From Thecaphora thlaspeos (lineage: Eukaryota > Basidiomycota > Ustilaginomycetes > Urocystidales > Glomosporiaceae), in NCBI GenBank assembly GCA_900291925.1, contig UWYS01000013.1, forward strand, positions 186,001 through 250,000: 64,000 nucleotides of DNA, written 5' to 3'. Below, one piece after another: positions 10,201 to 19,734 of the stretch. Made by a program: the position numbers and the translations under genes. The notes beneath the pieces were generated by a model. The model did no database searches and had not been told where the DNA came from. It was given only the letters and a program-made list of their open reading frames with translations. Position 1 is the stretch's first letter. Every line of letters starts with the position of its first letter.

Positions 10201-13200
10201 CGCATGATGCTCTCGGCCGCCGTGGCAACTTCGCTCTCGAGCAGCAGCGCAACGATAAAGTCGATCACGGTGCAAGCCAGATTGGCCACCTCCGGGTGCG
10301 AGTCGACGCTCAGGTCGAGCAACGCAACGAAAATGGTCATGAAGGCGGGGATGTTGGAAATGTCGTCCTCATTTAGCTCCTCCTCGATGACGAGCTTGCT
10401 GGCCACCCTAATAAGCAGCGCCTCTTCCGCCTCGAGCCGCTCCTGCTCCTCGTCTTCGCCGCTGCCAAACCCGTTCCTCAGCCTACTGTTGTTGCGCGAG
10501 CCGGCGGACAGGTGCTGCGGGGCAAAACGGTCCTTGACCGGGCTTGGAGGCTGCTGCTGCGCGCCGGGGGCGGCGGCGGCGTCCCTTTTCGCCTTAGGCT
10601 TGCTTTCCTCACGCGAGTAGTAGAGGTAGGCGGCCAACACAAAGAAGCCCTTGTACTCGAACACGACCGGGCTCAGCGCAATCACCAGCTCTTTGCGCAC
10701 CAGCGGGCTACAGTCGCCCTTGGTCGTCAGCATGGCGATTGCGATGCCAACCTCGAGGCCGCGCTGTTTGCTGCCCGGCAGGCCGGTCGCCGCGCCGGTA
10801 CCTGGGCAGAAGCGGCGCGGCAGGTAGGCGCCACCCTTGCCGCCGACGTTGATCGTCTCGCCCGTCGCGGCAGAGATGGTATCAACCTGATTCTGGCTCG
10901 AGGCGCTCGCGCCGAGGAGGACGCCGAGCGCGTAGATGACGGCCGAGCGGACCTCGGGCGAGGCGTCGCTCAACAGACAGCAGAGCTTGCCGTGGGCATC
11001 GAGAGCGATGCCCTTTGCCTTGCCGACGTCGCTGTCATCCCACAGCTGCGCAAGGCAGAGTGCGCTCCACTGGCGCAGCAGGAAGTCGTCGTCCTCAAGG
11101 TGCTCGAGGCACGAGTGCATTGCGTCAGTCTCGAGGCAGGCCGCCTGGCCCGAGGGGAAGTCCTGGCAAAAGACCGAGAGGATAAAGGCGCACATCGCCC
11201 GGTGCTCGGAGACGTTAGGGATCGGCAGCGCTTGACCGCCCGACGCCGACGGCCCGCCCGCATTGCCGCCGTTTCCACCGTTCTGGAAGGGGCTCAGCAC
11301 GCTGGTAAAGTAGAAGAAGCCGTTGTCACGGAGCAAGTCGTTCTGGCAGCTGCGATCGACGGCGAGGATGCGCGCCCAGATATAGATCAGTACCGGGCGC
11401 AGATCGGCCGCGGGGCTCTGAAGCAGTTTGAGCACGTAGGGGAAGATACCGATGCTGAGCGCGAGGTTGACGGCCCAGGGCCCGAGGTCGAGGAACTGGC
11501 TCAGCAGGATCAGCGCCCGCAGCCGGTGCACCTGCGACAGCAGAACCTGAAGCACGATGGGGAGTTGATCGGGCGGGTCACGCACCGGCCACACCTCGCC
11601 ATCCTCGTTGAAGGCAGCTGGGTCGGCGCCCAGCGAGGCCGACGACAGGCCGGCCGACGGATTGCCGTGCGGCGTAACCGAGGCGTTGACGCGGCGGCGG
11701 CGACCCTTGCGGCTGACGCCGCCCTGCTGCAGCCACACCTCGAACGCCTTGAGCTGCTCGCTGAAGAACGTGCTGTGGCGGTACTCGAATGACGCCAGGT
11801 GCGGCGAAACCGGCGGGCCGCCCTCGGCCGCCTCGGCGACGGCGCGCTCCTTGACGAGCAGCGTCGGCAGCTGCGCCAGGCACTGGTCGACAGCCAGGTC
11901 CCAGCTGTCCCAGAGCGGGTGGTTGTGCGTCGCTGGCAGCTTGGGATGGCTCATCGGCGTGCAGTGATAGAATCGCATGATGCGGTCGGCCAGGAGGAAG
12001 TTGCGCAGCAGCGCCGCGACCATCAGGTCATCGCGAAAGAGGCGACGGAAGATGGTGCGCGGCAGCACAGTCCAGGCGATCGTGTCGGTGATGGCGGTAA
12101 AGATCCAGTTAAGCTCGCCTAGCGGCGTCCGCCGATCCTGGAGGCGGCCGGGAATATTCATGACCATGTCGAGGTTGAGCTTTGAAGGGAGCGGGTTCTG
12201 CAGAACGAACCAGCGCAGCGAGATTTCGATCGGCGACGTCAGGCAGCACGTGAAGAGGTCAGCCGGCAGGTCTGGGTTCATCGGGAGCACCTCGTCCGGC
12301 CCACAGGCCGCCAGGTGGATCGACTCGCGAAGCGGGAAATGGGGCTCCTCGGGCGATGCCGCCCCAGCTCCGGACGGCCCTGACGCAGACGGCTCTGTGC
12401 CGGCGCTGGCACTGGTGTTGGACCGCTCACGCGTATTACCGCTGCCGCTTCCACCACCCTCCCTGCCGGACCGCGCGCCCTCCTCCTCGGCCCGCCGCTC
12501 GGCGAGCCGCTTGAAGTTGAGGACGACATTGCCCGCGGCACTGGCATCCCAGACGAAGATGCACGGGCTCCCCAGCCACGTCTGAAGGTCGTAGAGCGTG
12601 ACGGGGATGTATTGGGTGTAGGCGCGATTGAAGACCCAGATCTCGCCGCCGGGCGTCGGCTTGGGGACGCCGAAGCCGTTGTAGTAGAAGAGAATGCGCT
12701 CGTCCTTGGCGGTGCGCCTGAGCTGGGTGCAGAAGCGCTTGGTGTCTTCGACGATGGGGTCAAGGCACTGCTTGTAGCGCGTTTTCGTGCTGAGCGTCTC
12801 AAACTGGGCCTGGAGGTTGCGACCGATGGCGGTGAGCGCCTTGGAGACCTCGAGCGAGCTGGGGTCCATCCAGCAGATGAGTTTCGAGCACGGGTTGGTC
12901 TTGGAGACGTCTGGCGGATCGACGCCGATGTTGAGACACATGACGAGCGCCGCGGTGACGGTGCGAAGCCGCTCGCGCATCCGCCAGTCGGGTAGGTCGC
13001 GCTCGTCCCTGGGTTTGGGGTTGCCTGCGGTCGTGTGGCGCTTGTGGCCCCAATGGCTCATGTAGCTGGCCTCTAGCAGGACCCAGTCTTCCATCTCGGG
13101 CTGAAGAAGGGCGCCGTGTCGGCGGCCGCTGGTGGTTGACAGATCGTCCTCGTCATCCTCTTCTTCTTCTTCCTTGTCTTCGTCATCGTTGTCACCGTGG

Positions 13201-13418
13201 TCCTCGCCGCTGTCGATGCCGTCGACAATGTGGCCGTTGGAGGGGTGCTGTCCTCCGTTCACGTCTGAGCCTGCCCTGACGCTCTTCTGGCTTTGCGGCG
13301 TGACGACTCTTGGGGCGTTGGCGCGGTGACTGCGCTGCTGCTGCCCTTGCGCGCCGGGCTGATGCTGCCAGGACTGGGTCGAGCGTGCCCCATCGGAGGA
13401 GTGATGAGATGAATGCAT
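7289..13418 (-). CDS. KOG1: Raptor/Kog1, TORC1 scaffold subunit
   Basis: Raptor recruits substrates to TORC1, the nutrient-responsive growth kinase at the vacuole. Five exons read join(7289-8286, 8386-8510, 8623-8740, 8825-8933, 9060-13418) on the complement. All junctions are GT-AG, and the exons sum to a frame of about 1902 residues. The Raptor N-terminal caspase-like domain begins near residue 110 after an acidic stretch. It shows the KTNPC segment, NGFGVPKPTPGGEIWVFN, and SPCIFVWD followed by NPDLPADLF. A HEAT-repeat region follows, then a Ser/Pro-rich linker (about 1090-1390), then WD40 repeats at the C-terminus with VWDW, IRVWDAH and MRLWDIRG units. I chose the ATG at 13418 (context ACACCATG) because the open frame upstream of it lacks a nearer ATG. 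Identity is secure. The exact start is less certain. Confidence 0.95.
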
Positions 13419-14135
13419 GGTGTGGGCGTGGGTGCGAGTGTTGGCTGGTGGGTTGAGTACGGTGACGATCCTAGCCTGCCGCTGTTGCTTTTGGTGACCT
13501 CGGTTGCGCCCGAGAGGAGCTCCAGCTAGCAATTAGAAAGACGAAGGAGTCAGAAGCCATAGAAGTAAGAGCGCAGGCGGAAAAAGAGCGAAGCAGTGTG
13601 CTCTACAAGGTGCGTAGGCGGCGGGTATTCTGATGAGAGGCTCTAGAAGCGATGCATCGGGTGCGCAAGAGAGCTGACGGAGCGCCCGCGAAAGCCTCTG
13701 TCGCCTTGCGGTTGTTGGAAAGCGTTCGTTTGGTGGGCAAGAGAAGAGCAGCGTTGAAAGGTGGGATGATGGAGAGGAGGAGCAGCGAAGCAAGACGGAC
13801 TGATGACAGGGGCGGGACGTAGGGATATCGATGGCCGGATGATAGGGCTGGGCGGATTCGAAGGTGGCGAGTAGGTTGATGGTGATGGTGGAAGAGCGAG
13901 GAGCGAGGAGAGGCAGAGGTGCCCCGGTCGCGCGGGCCGCCTGGCTGCTGCCTCTCCCGGACTGGCCGTCAGAAGGGAGAGGAGGGATCGCGGGCGGGCG
14001 GGCGGCCCGATTTCACTTTCGTCGTCTTTTTCCGCCCGGACTTGGGATCCTTCCAGTCAGGCGTGGCCGTCGAGGGAAGCGCAGGAAGGTGCGCGAGCGC
14101 AGGGCCAGCCAGCCAGTCTGGGAAACTCCACATCG

Positions 14136-14167
<32 letters not shown>

Positions 14168-14337
14168 ACTCAGGCTTGGACTCGGACTCGGACTCAGCCC
14201 CAGCCCCGGCCTTTCCTACCATCACCTTGCCCCGACCTATCCCCTTCATCGCCACCCTATCACGCACTAACTATCATTCACTGCGACCACCGCATCCACC
14301 ACATCAATCTGCTCCCTACCGTTACAAATCAGCAATC
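13419..14337. promoter_or_regulatory. Divergent promoter region between Raptor and CSN2
   Basis: A 919-bp spacer separates the two start codons, so both promoters must lie here. The CSN2-proximal part (about 14136-14195) carries a hexamer-like array of CTCAGG/CTCGGA units, probably inside the CSN2 leader. The last 100 bp before CSN2 is pyrimidine-rich. No clear TATA box was seen. Confidence 0.55.
14136..14195 (+). repeat. Imperfect hexanucleotide array in the CSN2 leader
   Basis: About ten units of the type CTCAGG or CTCGGA lie in tandem, ending roughly 140 bp upstream of the CSN2 start codon. Unit identity decays from left to right, which fits replication slippage followed by point mutation. 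Confidence 0.8.
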
Positions 14338-16152
14338 ATGTCGGACGACGAGGTGCGTGCCCACACCTGCCAAACTCGGGGCTCGTCGGTGCGCTCCTCT
14401 GCTGAGCCCGTTGTTGCCCGACCTTCGTCCCCCTATTGCTCTGCTGTTTCGCCGCTCGCCGCAGTTTATCATGGACGATGCCGCGGATGAGGTGAGATCA
14501 GGCCTCTGCCTTGCTGGTAGGCTGGTGCTTGATGGTCGCAGGTCAGCAGCTGATCCTTGCCATCTGTTCCCGCCCGCCCTTGATGGTCCACGCTCGGCCC
14601 CGCCCCGCGCAAGGATTACGACTTCGAGTACGAAGAGGATGATGACGACGACAACGCCGACGCCGGCATCGAGAATCGCTACTACAGCGCCAAGAACATC
14701 AAGGAGTCGGACCCGGACGAGGCGATACGCGAGCTTCAGGCGGTCGTCGAGGCCGAGCGCGAAAAGGGCGATTGGGGCTTCAAGGCGCTCAAGCAGCAGA
14801 CCAAGATCCACTTCCACCGCGGCCGCCACGCCGAGGCGCTCCAGACCTACACTGCGCTGCTCGGCTTCACGAAGTCAGCCGTGACGCGCAACTACAGCGA
14901 AAAGTCGATCAACAACATCCTCGACTACGTCTCCAACGCGACCGACGTCGACCTCTCGACCATGGAGGCTTTCTACGACGTCACCAAAAAGGCGCTCGAG
15001 GAGGCGCGGAACGAGAGGCTGAGCGTAAAGACCGACCTCAAGCTCGCCCGCCTTTGGCTCGCCCGCAAGGAGTGGAGCCGGCTCGGCAAGACGATCAAGG
15101 AGCTCCGCGCATACTGCACCGACGAGGACGGCGGCGACGACCAGTCCAAGGGGACCATCCTCCTCGAGATCTTCGCACTGGAGATCCAGATGTACGGCGA
15201 GCTTGGCAACTTCAAAAAGCTCAAGGAGGTCTACAGCGCGACGCTTCAGGTCAAGAGCGCCATACCGCACCCGCGCATCATGGGCGTCATCCGCGAGTGC
15301 GGCGGCAAGATGCACATGTCGGAAAAGAGCTGGGAGGCGGCCCAGGTCGATTTCTTCCAGGCTTTTCTCAGCTACGACGAGGCTGGCAGCCCGCAGCGCA
15401 TCCAGGTGCTCAAGTACCTCGTCCTCGCCCACATGCTCATGGGCAGCGACATCGACCCGTTCGACTCGCAGGAAACCAAGCCGTACAAGCAGGACCCGCA
15501 AATTGTCGCGATGACCAACCTCGTGGGCGCCTACCAGCGGCGAGAGGTGCACGAGGCCGAGAAGATTCTCTGCGACAATCATAAGACGATCCTCGACGAT
15601 CCTTTTATCAAGCACTACATCGACGACGTCCTCAACGGCCTCCGGACGCAGTACCTGATCGACATCATCAAGCCCTACTCGCGCATCGAGCTTGCGTTCC
15701 TGGTGCGCGAGCTCAACGTCGAAATGGACCGCGTCGAGGACCTCGTCATGTCGCTTATCCTCGACGGCCGGATCCATGGCAAGATCGACCAGGTGCATGG
15801 CTTCCTCGAGCTCGACCGAAGTGCTGGCAGCGTCAACAGAGCGAGGTACGAGGCGCTGGGCAAGTGGAGCGACGAGATGGACAAGCTCCACGGGTCCGTC
15901 GGGCAGAAACACGGTGAGTGCCACGTAAAGTGGCATGGTGTCGTGGTGCGGTGAGATGAGAGGCTGGCAGAAGGTGCCGCTCGGGCTTGTTGCTGACCCT
16001 CCTCGCCCCCTGTCGGCCTCACTTTCGCAAACGTGATGGACGTCACAGGCTCGGGCCCCGGCGGCGGCGCAGCATCAACAGGAGGTCCCGGCGGTCTGGG
16101 CATGTCGAGGATAGGTCTGGGTCCCGGCCTGGGCCCGATGCTGCGAGGCTGA
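14338..16152 (+). CDS. CSN2: COP9 signalosome complex subunit 2
   Basis: CSN2 is a PCI-domain subunit of the COP9 signalosome, the nuclear/cytosolic complex that removes Nedd8 from cullins. Four exons: 14338-14352, 14465-14491, 14614-15913 and 16049-16152, giving about 481 residues. The first two exons encode only 5 and 9 residues and join to an acidic N-terminus (DYDFEYEEDDDD) like that of animal CSN2. Diagnostic blocks include GDWGFKALKQ, SAVTRNYSEKSIN, LLEIFALEIQMYG, SAIPHPRIMGVIRECGGKMH and NPQ-free PFDSQETKPYK. The PCI/winged-helix part follows (RIELAFLVRELN, GRIHGKIDQV). The last exon adds a Gly-rich tail not found in animal CSN2. Its 3' end converges on Rev7 with only 144 bp between stop codons. 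The family identity is very clear. The two tiny exons are supported by GT-AG sites and frame. Confidence 0.95.
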
Positions 16153-16296
16153 AGCCGCCCGTCATCCGTTCATTCGGCCTTCGCTGCACCGTCCAGTCCT
16201 GTCCCGCCCCTGCCGAACTACCTTCATATGCATTTTACTCCCTGCATTCCCAAACTTCGACGGAGCCACTCCGCTTTGAACTCGCTCCGACTGACG

Positions 16297-17604
16297 CTAC
16301 CTCAGGTCGACATCGCTCCCTGGCGCGTCCCTGATGTCCGCGCTGGACCCGTCATCTGACATGGCGCTCTCGCTGCTAGTCTCGCTTTCGCTCTCGGCCG
16401 CCCTGGTATCTCCCAGTGTCATCCTTGCCCTCTTCCTCTTGCCTGCCTTGCCACCTCTGCCCGCCGCCGCCGCTGCGAGGGCGTCCATGTCAGCGACCGG
16501 TGGCTGGTCGAGCTCGCGCTCTCCGTCCAGCCTCTTTGCTCGATTCTTGGACGTGCGGAGTCCTTGACCCTGGGTCTGGAGGAGCTGGCTCGCTTTCGAA
16601 GACAGGAGGCGCATCGCTGCGGTCGGAACGGTCGTGTTGCCATGCCTTGCGGCGCGTGTGCTGTCGGAACGACGATTGGATGGCGCCTGGCTGAGCTTGG
16701 CGACGAGGTCCTCTTCGACGTAGAGCATCATGTTGATCACGCCTGTATCGAGCGTCTTGATGGGTCGTATTGTCGGTCGACTGTCGTCGTCGTCATCTTC
16801 GTCGTCGTGACCCTGCTCGTCAGACTCTTCCATCGGAGATTCCGGGCGAGTCCTTACCTCCCTTTGCCTCCGTTTCGCCTCTGCTCTGCGTCTCCTCCTC
16901 TCTTGCTCTTGTGCCATTCTACCCAGGTTTTCATCGTCCGCGAACACCCAGTCACCTTCCGCCGGCTGATCCTTGTTCTGTCCCGTAGGCGTCTCGTCAT
17001 CCCTCATCTCCAGCAGTATCGCAAACGTCAACTCCCCCTCCCCTTCCCCCTCTCCCTGCGAAGCCGCGCCATGAGTGTTTAAGGCGGTGGGAAGGTCGTA
17101 CAATGCTCCGTCGACGACCATGAGCTTCTGCATAAATCCTCGGAAAATGATTTCGAGCTCTTTCCTGCTGACGTTGTGGGACAGTGCAAGATTCCTGTTC
17201 CTCACATCTATCTCTGACGCCGGGAGGATGTAGGACAGCGCAAATGTGAAGCGTTCGTAGGCAGCGTGCGGCGCGTCATCGGAGGCGGTGGGTCGGATGG
17301 CCAGCACAACCTTGTCGACCTTGGACTGCTCCACCTCGTTCCTCACCGCTCGGAGCACGCGAGCTATATACTCGTTCAGACCGGGATGGCGAGATTGGTA
17401 GCAGGGATGATTGTACTTTTTGCGCCGGGTGAAGACGTCGTGCGGGTAGACGCCGCGCAGGCAGAGGAGCGTGTGGATGGCCACTTCGAGGAACTCGTGG
17501 AGCGAGTCGAGCAGCTGGTTGTAGGATAAAGGCGAGGAGGAGGAGAGGTCCGAGCCGACGACGATGGAGGGCGGATCATGGGCGCGGGATTTGCCTTTGT
17601 CCAT
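16297..17604 (-). CDS. REV7: HORMA-domain protein Rev7 (MAD2B), DNA polymerase zeta subunit
   Basis: Rev7 binds Rev3 to form translesion polymerase zeta. In animals it also serves Shieldin. A single exon encodes 435 residues, against about 211 in human MAD2L2. The HORMA core spans roughly 25-305 and shows VAIHTLLCLRGVYP, the RRKKYNHP segment, HPGLNEYI and the closing IRPIKTLDTGVINMMLYVEE. Two insertions interrupt it: a Gly/Glu repeat near 183-191, and a highly charged block at about 229-276 (Arg-rich, then Asp-rich) placed inside the C-terminal safety-belt segment. Residues 306-435 form an extra Ser/Arg-rich tail. The gene is divergent from the M18 aminopeptidase, with start codons 214 bp (longer peptidase form) or about 500 bp apart. 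Identity is confident. The function of the extras is unknown. Confidence 0.92.
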   Translation of the reverse strand: MDKGKSRAHDPPSIVVGSDLSSSSPLSYNQLLDSLHEFLEVAIHTLLCLRGVYPHDVFTRRKKYNHPCYQSRHPGLNEYIARVLRAVRNEVEQSKVDKVVLAIRPTASDDAPHAAYERFTFALSYILPASEIDVRNRNLALSHNVSRKELEIIFRGFMQKLMVVDGALYDLPTALNTHGAASQGEGEGEGELTFAILLEMRDDETPTGQNKDQPAEGDWVFADDENLGRMAQEQERRRRRAEAKRRQREVRTRPESPMEESDEQGHDDEDDDDDSRPTIRPIKTLDTGVINMMLYVEEDLVAKLSQAPSNRRSDSTRAARHGNTTVPTAAMRLLSSKASQLLQTQGQGLRTSKNRAKRLDGERELDQPPVADMDALAAAAAGRGGKAGKRKRARMTLGDTRAAESESETSSESAMSDDGSSADIRDAPGSDVDLR

Positions 17605-18100
17605 GGCGGGTGGGCAAGGGGGAGGTGTCCCGGGGGGGGGGTGGCGGTGGTTTTGAGTGGTGGGGGTGGGTGGACCCTGGTTGAGGGTGGAGGTGTGAGG
17701 CGAAGTGGAGGGACGCCTTTTGACTCTCTCTGGCTCTCTTCCTCTGGCGCTCTCTTCTCTCTCTGGCCGTCATCGGCCGGCGGTCGGCTGAGCCAGCTTC
17801 GACGCACGGACAGCCGGCATGGCAGACGACACACACCACGCGCAGAAACGGCCCTTTTCTCCTCGCCCCTCGTCCCTCCTTCCACCTCATCCCTACGCCT
17901 TCTGGTCTGACCACGATCCATCACCCACCCCATATCTCACATCATCACCGTTTCCTCCGCAAGCCAAGCTGTCTTCCCTGCTCCGCACCCGCGCACAGCC
18001 CCTCGCACAGGCGGCTCGATCTCGACTTCCTCGTCTCGCTTCTTTCTCTCCCTCCCCCTCGCCCTCTCATATCGTCCAGCCCCGCCCCTCATCCTTCAGC
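17605..18100. promoter_or_regulatory. Divergent promoter region between Rev7 and the M18 aminopeptidase
   Basis: The spacer contains a guanine run near 17630-17640 and pyrimidine-rich stretches. An in-frame ATG at 17819 could start a longer form of the M18 peptidase, so 17819-18100 may be either leader or coding sequence. No TATA box was identified. Confidence 0.5.
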
Positions 18101-19734
18101 ATGATCGCGATGCACCCTGTCACGCGCACCAAGCCCACAGCGGCTGAACCTCCCCACCTCGCCGCTTCGGACAACATCGCCGCCGCCCGCCTTTTCCTCC
18201 GCTACGTCGATGCCAGCCCCACCCCCTTTCACGCCGTCGCCACGTCGGCATCGATGCTCGAGGCTGCCGGCTTCAAAAAGATCAAGGAGTCTCAGCTCTG
18301 GGACGGTGAGGTCAAGCGAGGCGGAAGGTACTACTACACCCGCGATCAGTGCGCCATCATCGCATTCGCCGTCGGCGAAAAGTTCGAGCCGGGTAACCCC
18401 GTCCACGTCGTCGGCGGACACGGCGATTCACCGAATGCAAGTCGTCCCCGACCGAACATGACCCACACTTGCGATACGAGAGGAGTCGTCCGGAAGCCAG
18501 CTGTGCTGACGCTTCTGCATCCCACCTTGTCCGTCTTGCCCCTCAACAGTTCCAACTCAAGCCCGTCTCGAAGAGGATCAAGGAAGGCTTTGTCCAGACG
18601 ACCGTCGAGCAGTACGGCGGAGGCTTATGGCACACCTGGTTCGACCGCGATCTCTCGGTTGCCGGCAGGGTGATTGTCTCCGACTCGGAGGACCACAGCA
18701 GCTTTACCGGCAAGCTGGTCCACGTCAAGCGCCCGATCCTGCGCATCCCCACGCTCGCCATCCACCTCAACCGAACTTCCAACGAGGCGTTCAAGTTCGA
18801 CGCCGAGGACAACACTGTGCCCATCCTCGGCCTCGTCTCCGAAGAGGTCAACAAGAAGGCGGCCTCGAGCGACGACAAGGACAAGGTTCACGCCCAGGCG
18901 ACTGGCGCTCCGCTCATGACGGACAAGCACCACTCTGTCCTCCTCGAGCTGCTCGCCTCTGAGCTCGGCGTCCGTGTCGAACGGATCCAGGACTTTGAGC
19001 TTAGCCTCTACGACACCCAGCCCGCGTCGATCGGCGGTATCAAGAACGAATTCATCCACTCGCCACGCCTGGACAACCAGATGACCTGCTTCTGCGCTAC
19101 CGAAGGTCTGATCGCTTCCCTGTCCTCCCCCGACTCCCTGAAGGACTCCGGCTCCATTAGAGCCATCGCCTTGTACAACCACGAGGAGGTCGGGAGCTGC
19201 AGTGCCACGGGCGCCGATGGGTCGATGATGAGCTCCTTGATCCACCGCTTGGCCTCTGTCAGCTTCGACGGCTCCAAGTCCTCGAACCCTCTTCACTCCA
19301 CCGCCGCCGAGCAATCGATCGCCAAGTCCTTCCTGATCTCGTCGGACATGGCGCACGGCGTCCATCCCAACTACCCCTCGTACTACGAGGAAAACCACCG
19401 CCCCAAACTCAACGGTGGACCGGTGATCAAGACCAACGTCAAGCAGCGCTACGCCACCACGGGCCCCACGGCTTTCCTCGTCCGCCGCATCGCCAAGCTG
19501 GCAGACGTCCCGCTGCAGTCGTTTGTCGTCAAGAACAGCATGCCCTGCGGCTCGACGATCGGACCCATGCTGAGCAAGCTCGGCATCCGGACCATCGACC
19601 TCGGCAACCCGCAGCTGAGCATGCATTCCATCCGGGAAACGTGCGGCACCAAGGATGTCGAGTACAAGATCAGGCTGTTTAAGACCTTCTTTAACGAATT
19701 CGAGAGGGTGGACAAGGAGCTGACGACGGATTAG
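18101..19734 (+). CDS. APE4: Aspartyl aminopeptidase, peptidase family M18
   Basis: The enzyme is a zinc metallo-aminopeptidase that removes N-terminal Asp or Glu from peptides in the cytosol or vacuole. Two exons, 18101-18436 and 18550-19734, give about 506 residues, the usual M18 length. The core starts with an ASPTPFHAV motif. Metal-site regions are HGDSPN (the family norm is HTDSP), HEEVGS, SSDMAHGVHPNYP and, near the end, NPQLSMHSIRE with SMPCGSTIGP. The intron begins GCAAGT and ends AACAG, so it is of the GC-AG class. Splicing joins DSPN to FQLKPVSKR in frame. An in-frame ATG at 17819 would add 94 residues with an Arg/Ser-rich, acid-poor segment resembling a mitochondrial presequence. 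I prefer 18101 because the family core starts just after it. Identity is secure. Confidence 0.93.

Noticed and set aside
14875..15936. Long minus-strand open frame (353 codons) opposite CSN2
   Set aside because: It mirrors the CSN2 exon and arises from its GC-ending codons. The sense frame matches CSN2 throughout.
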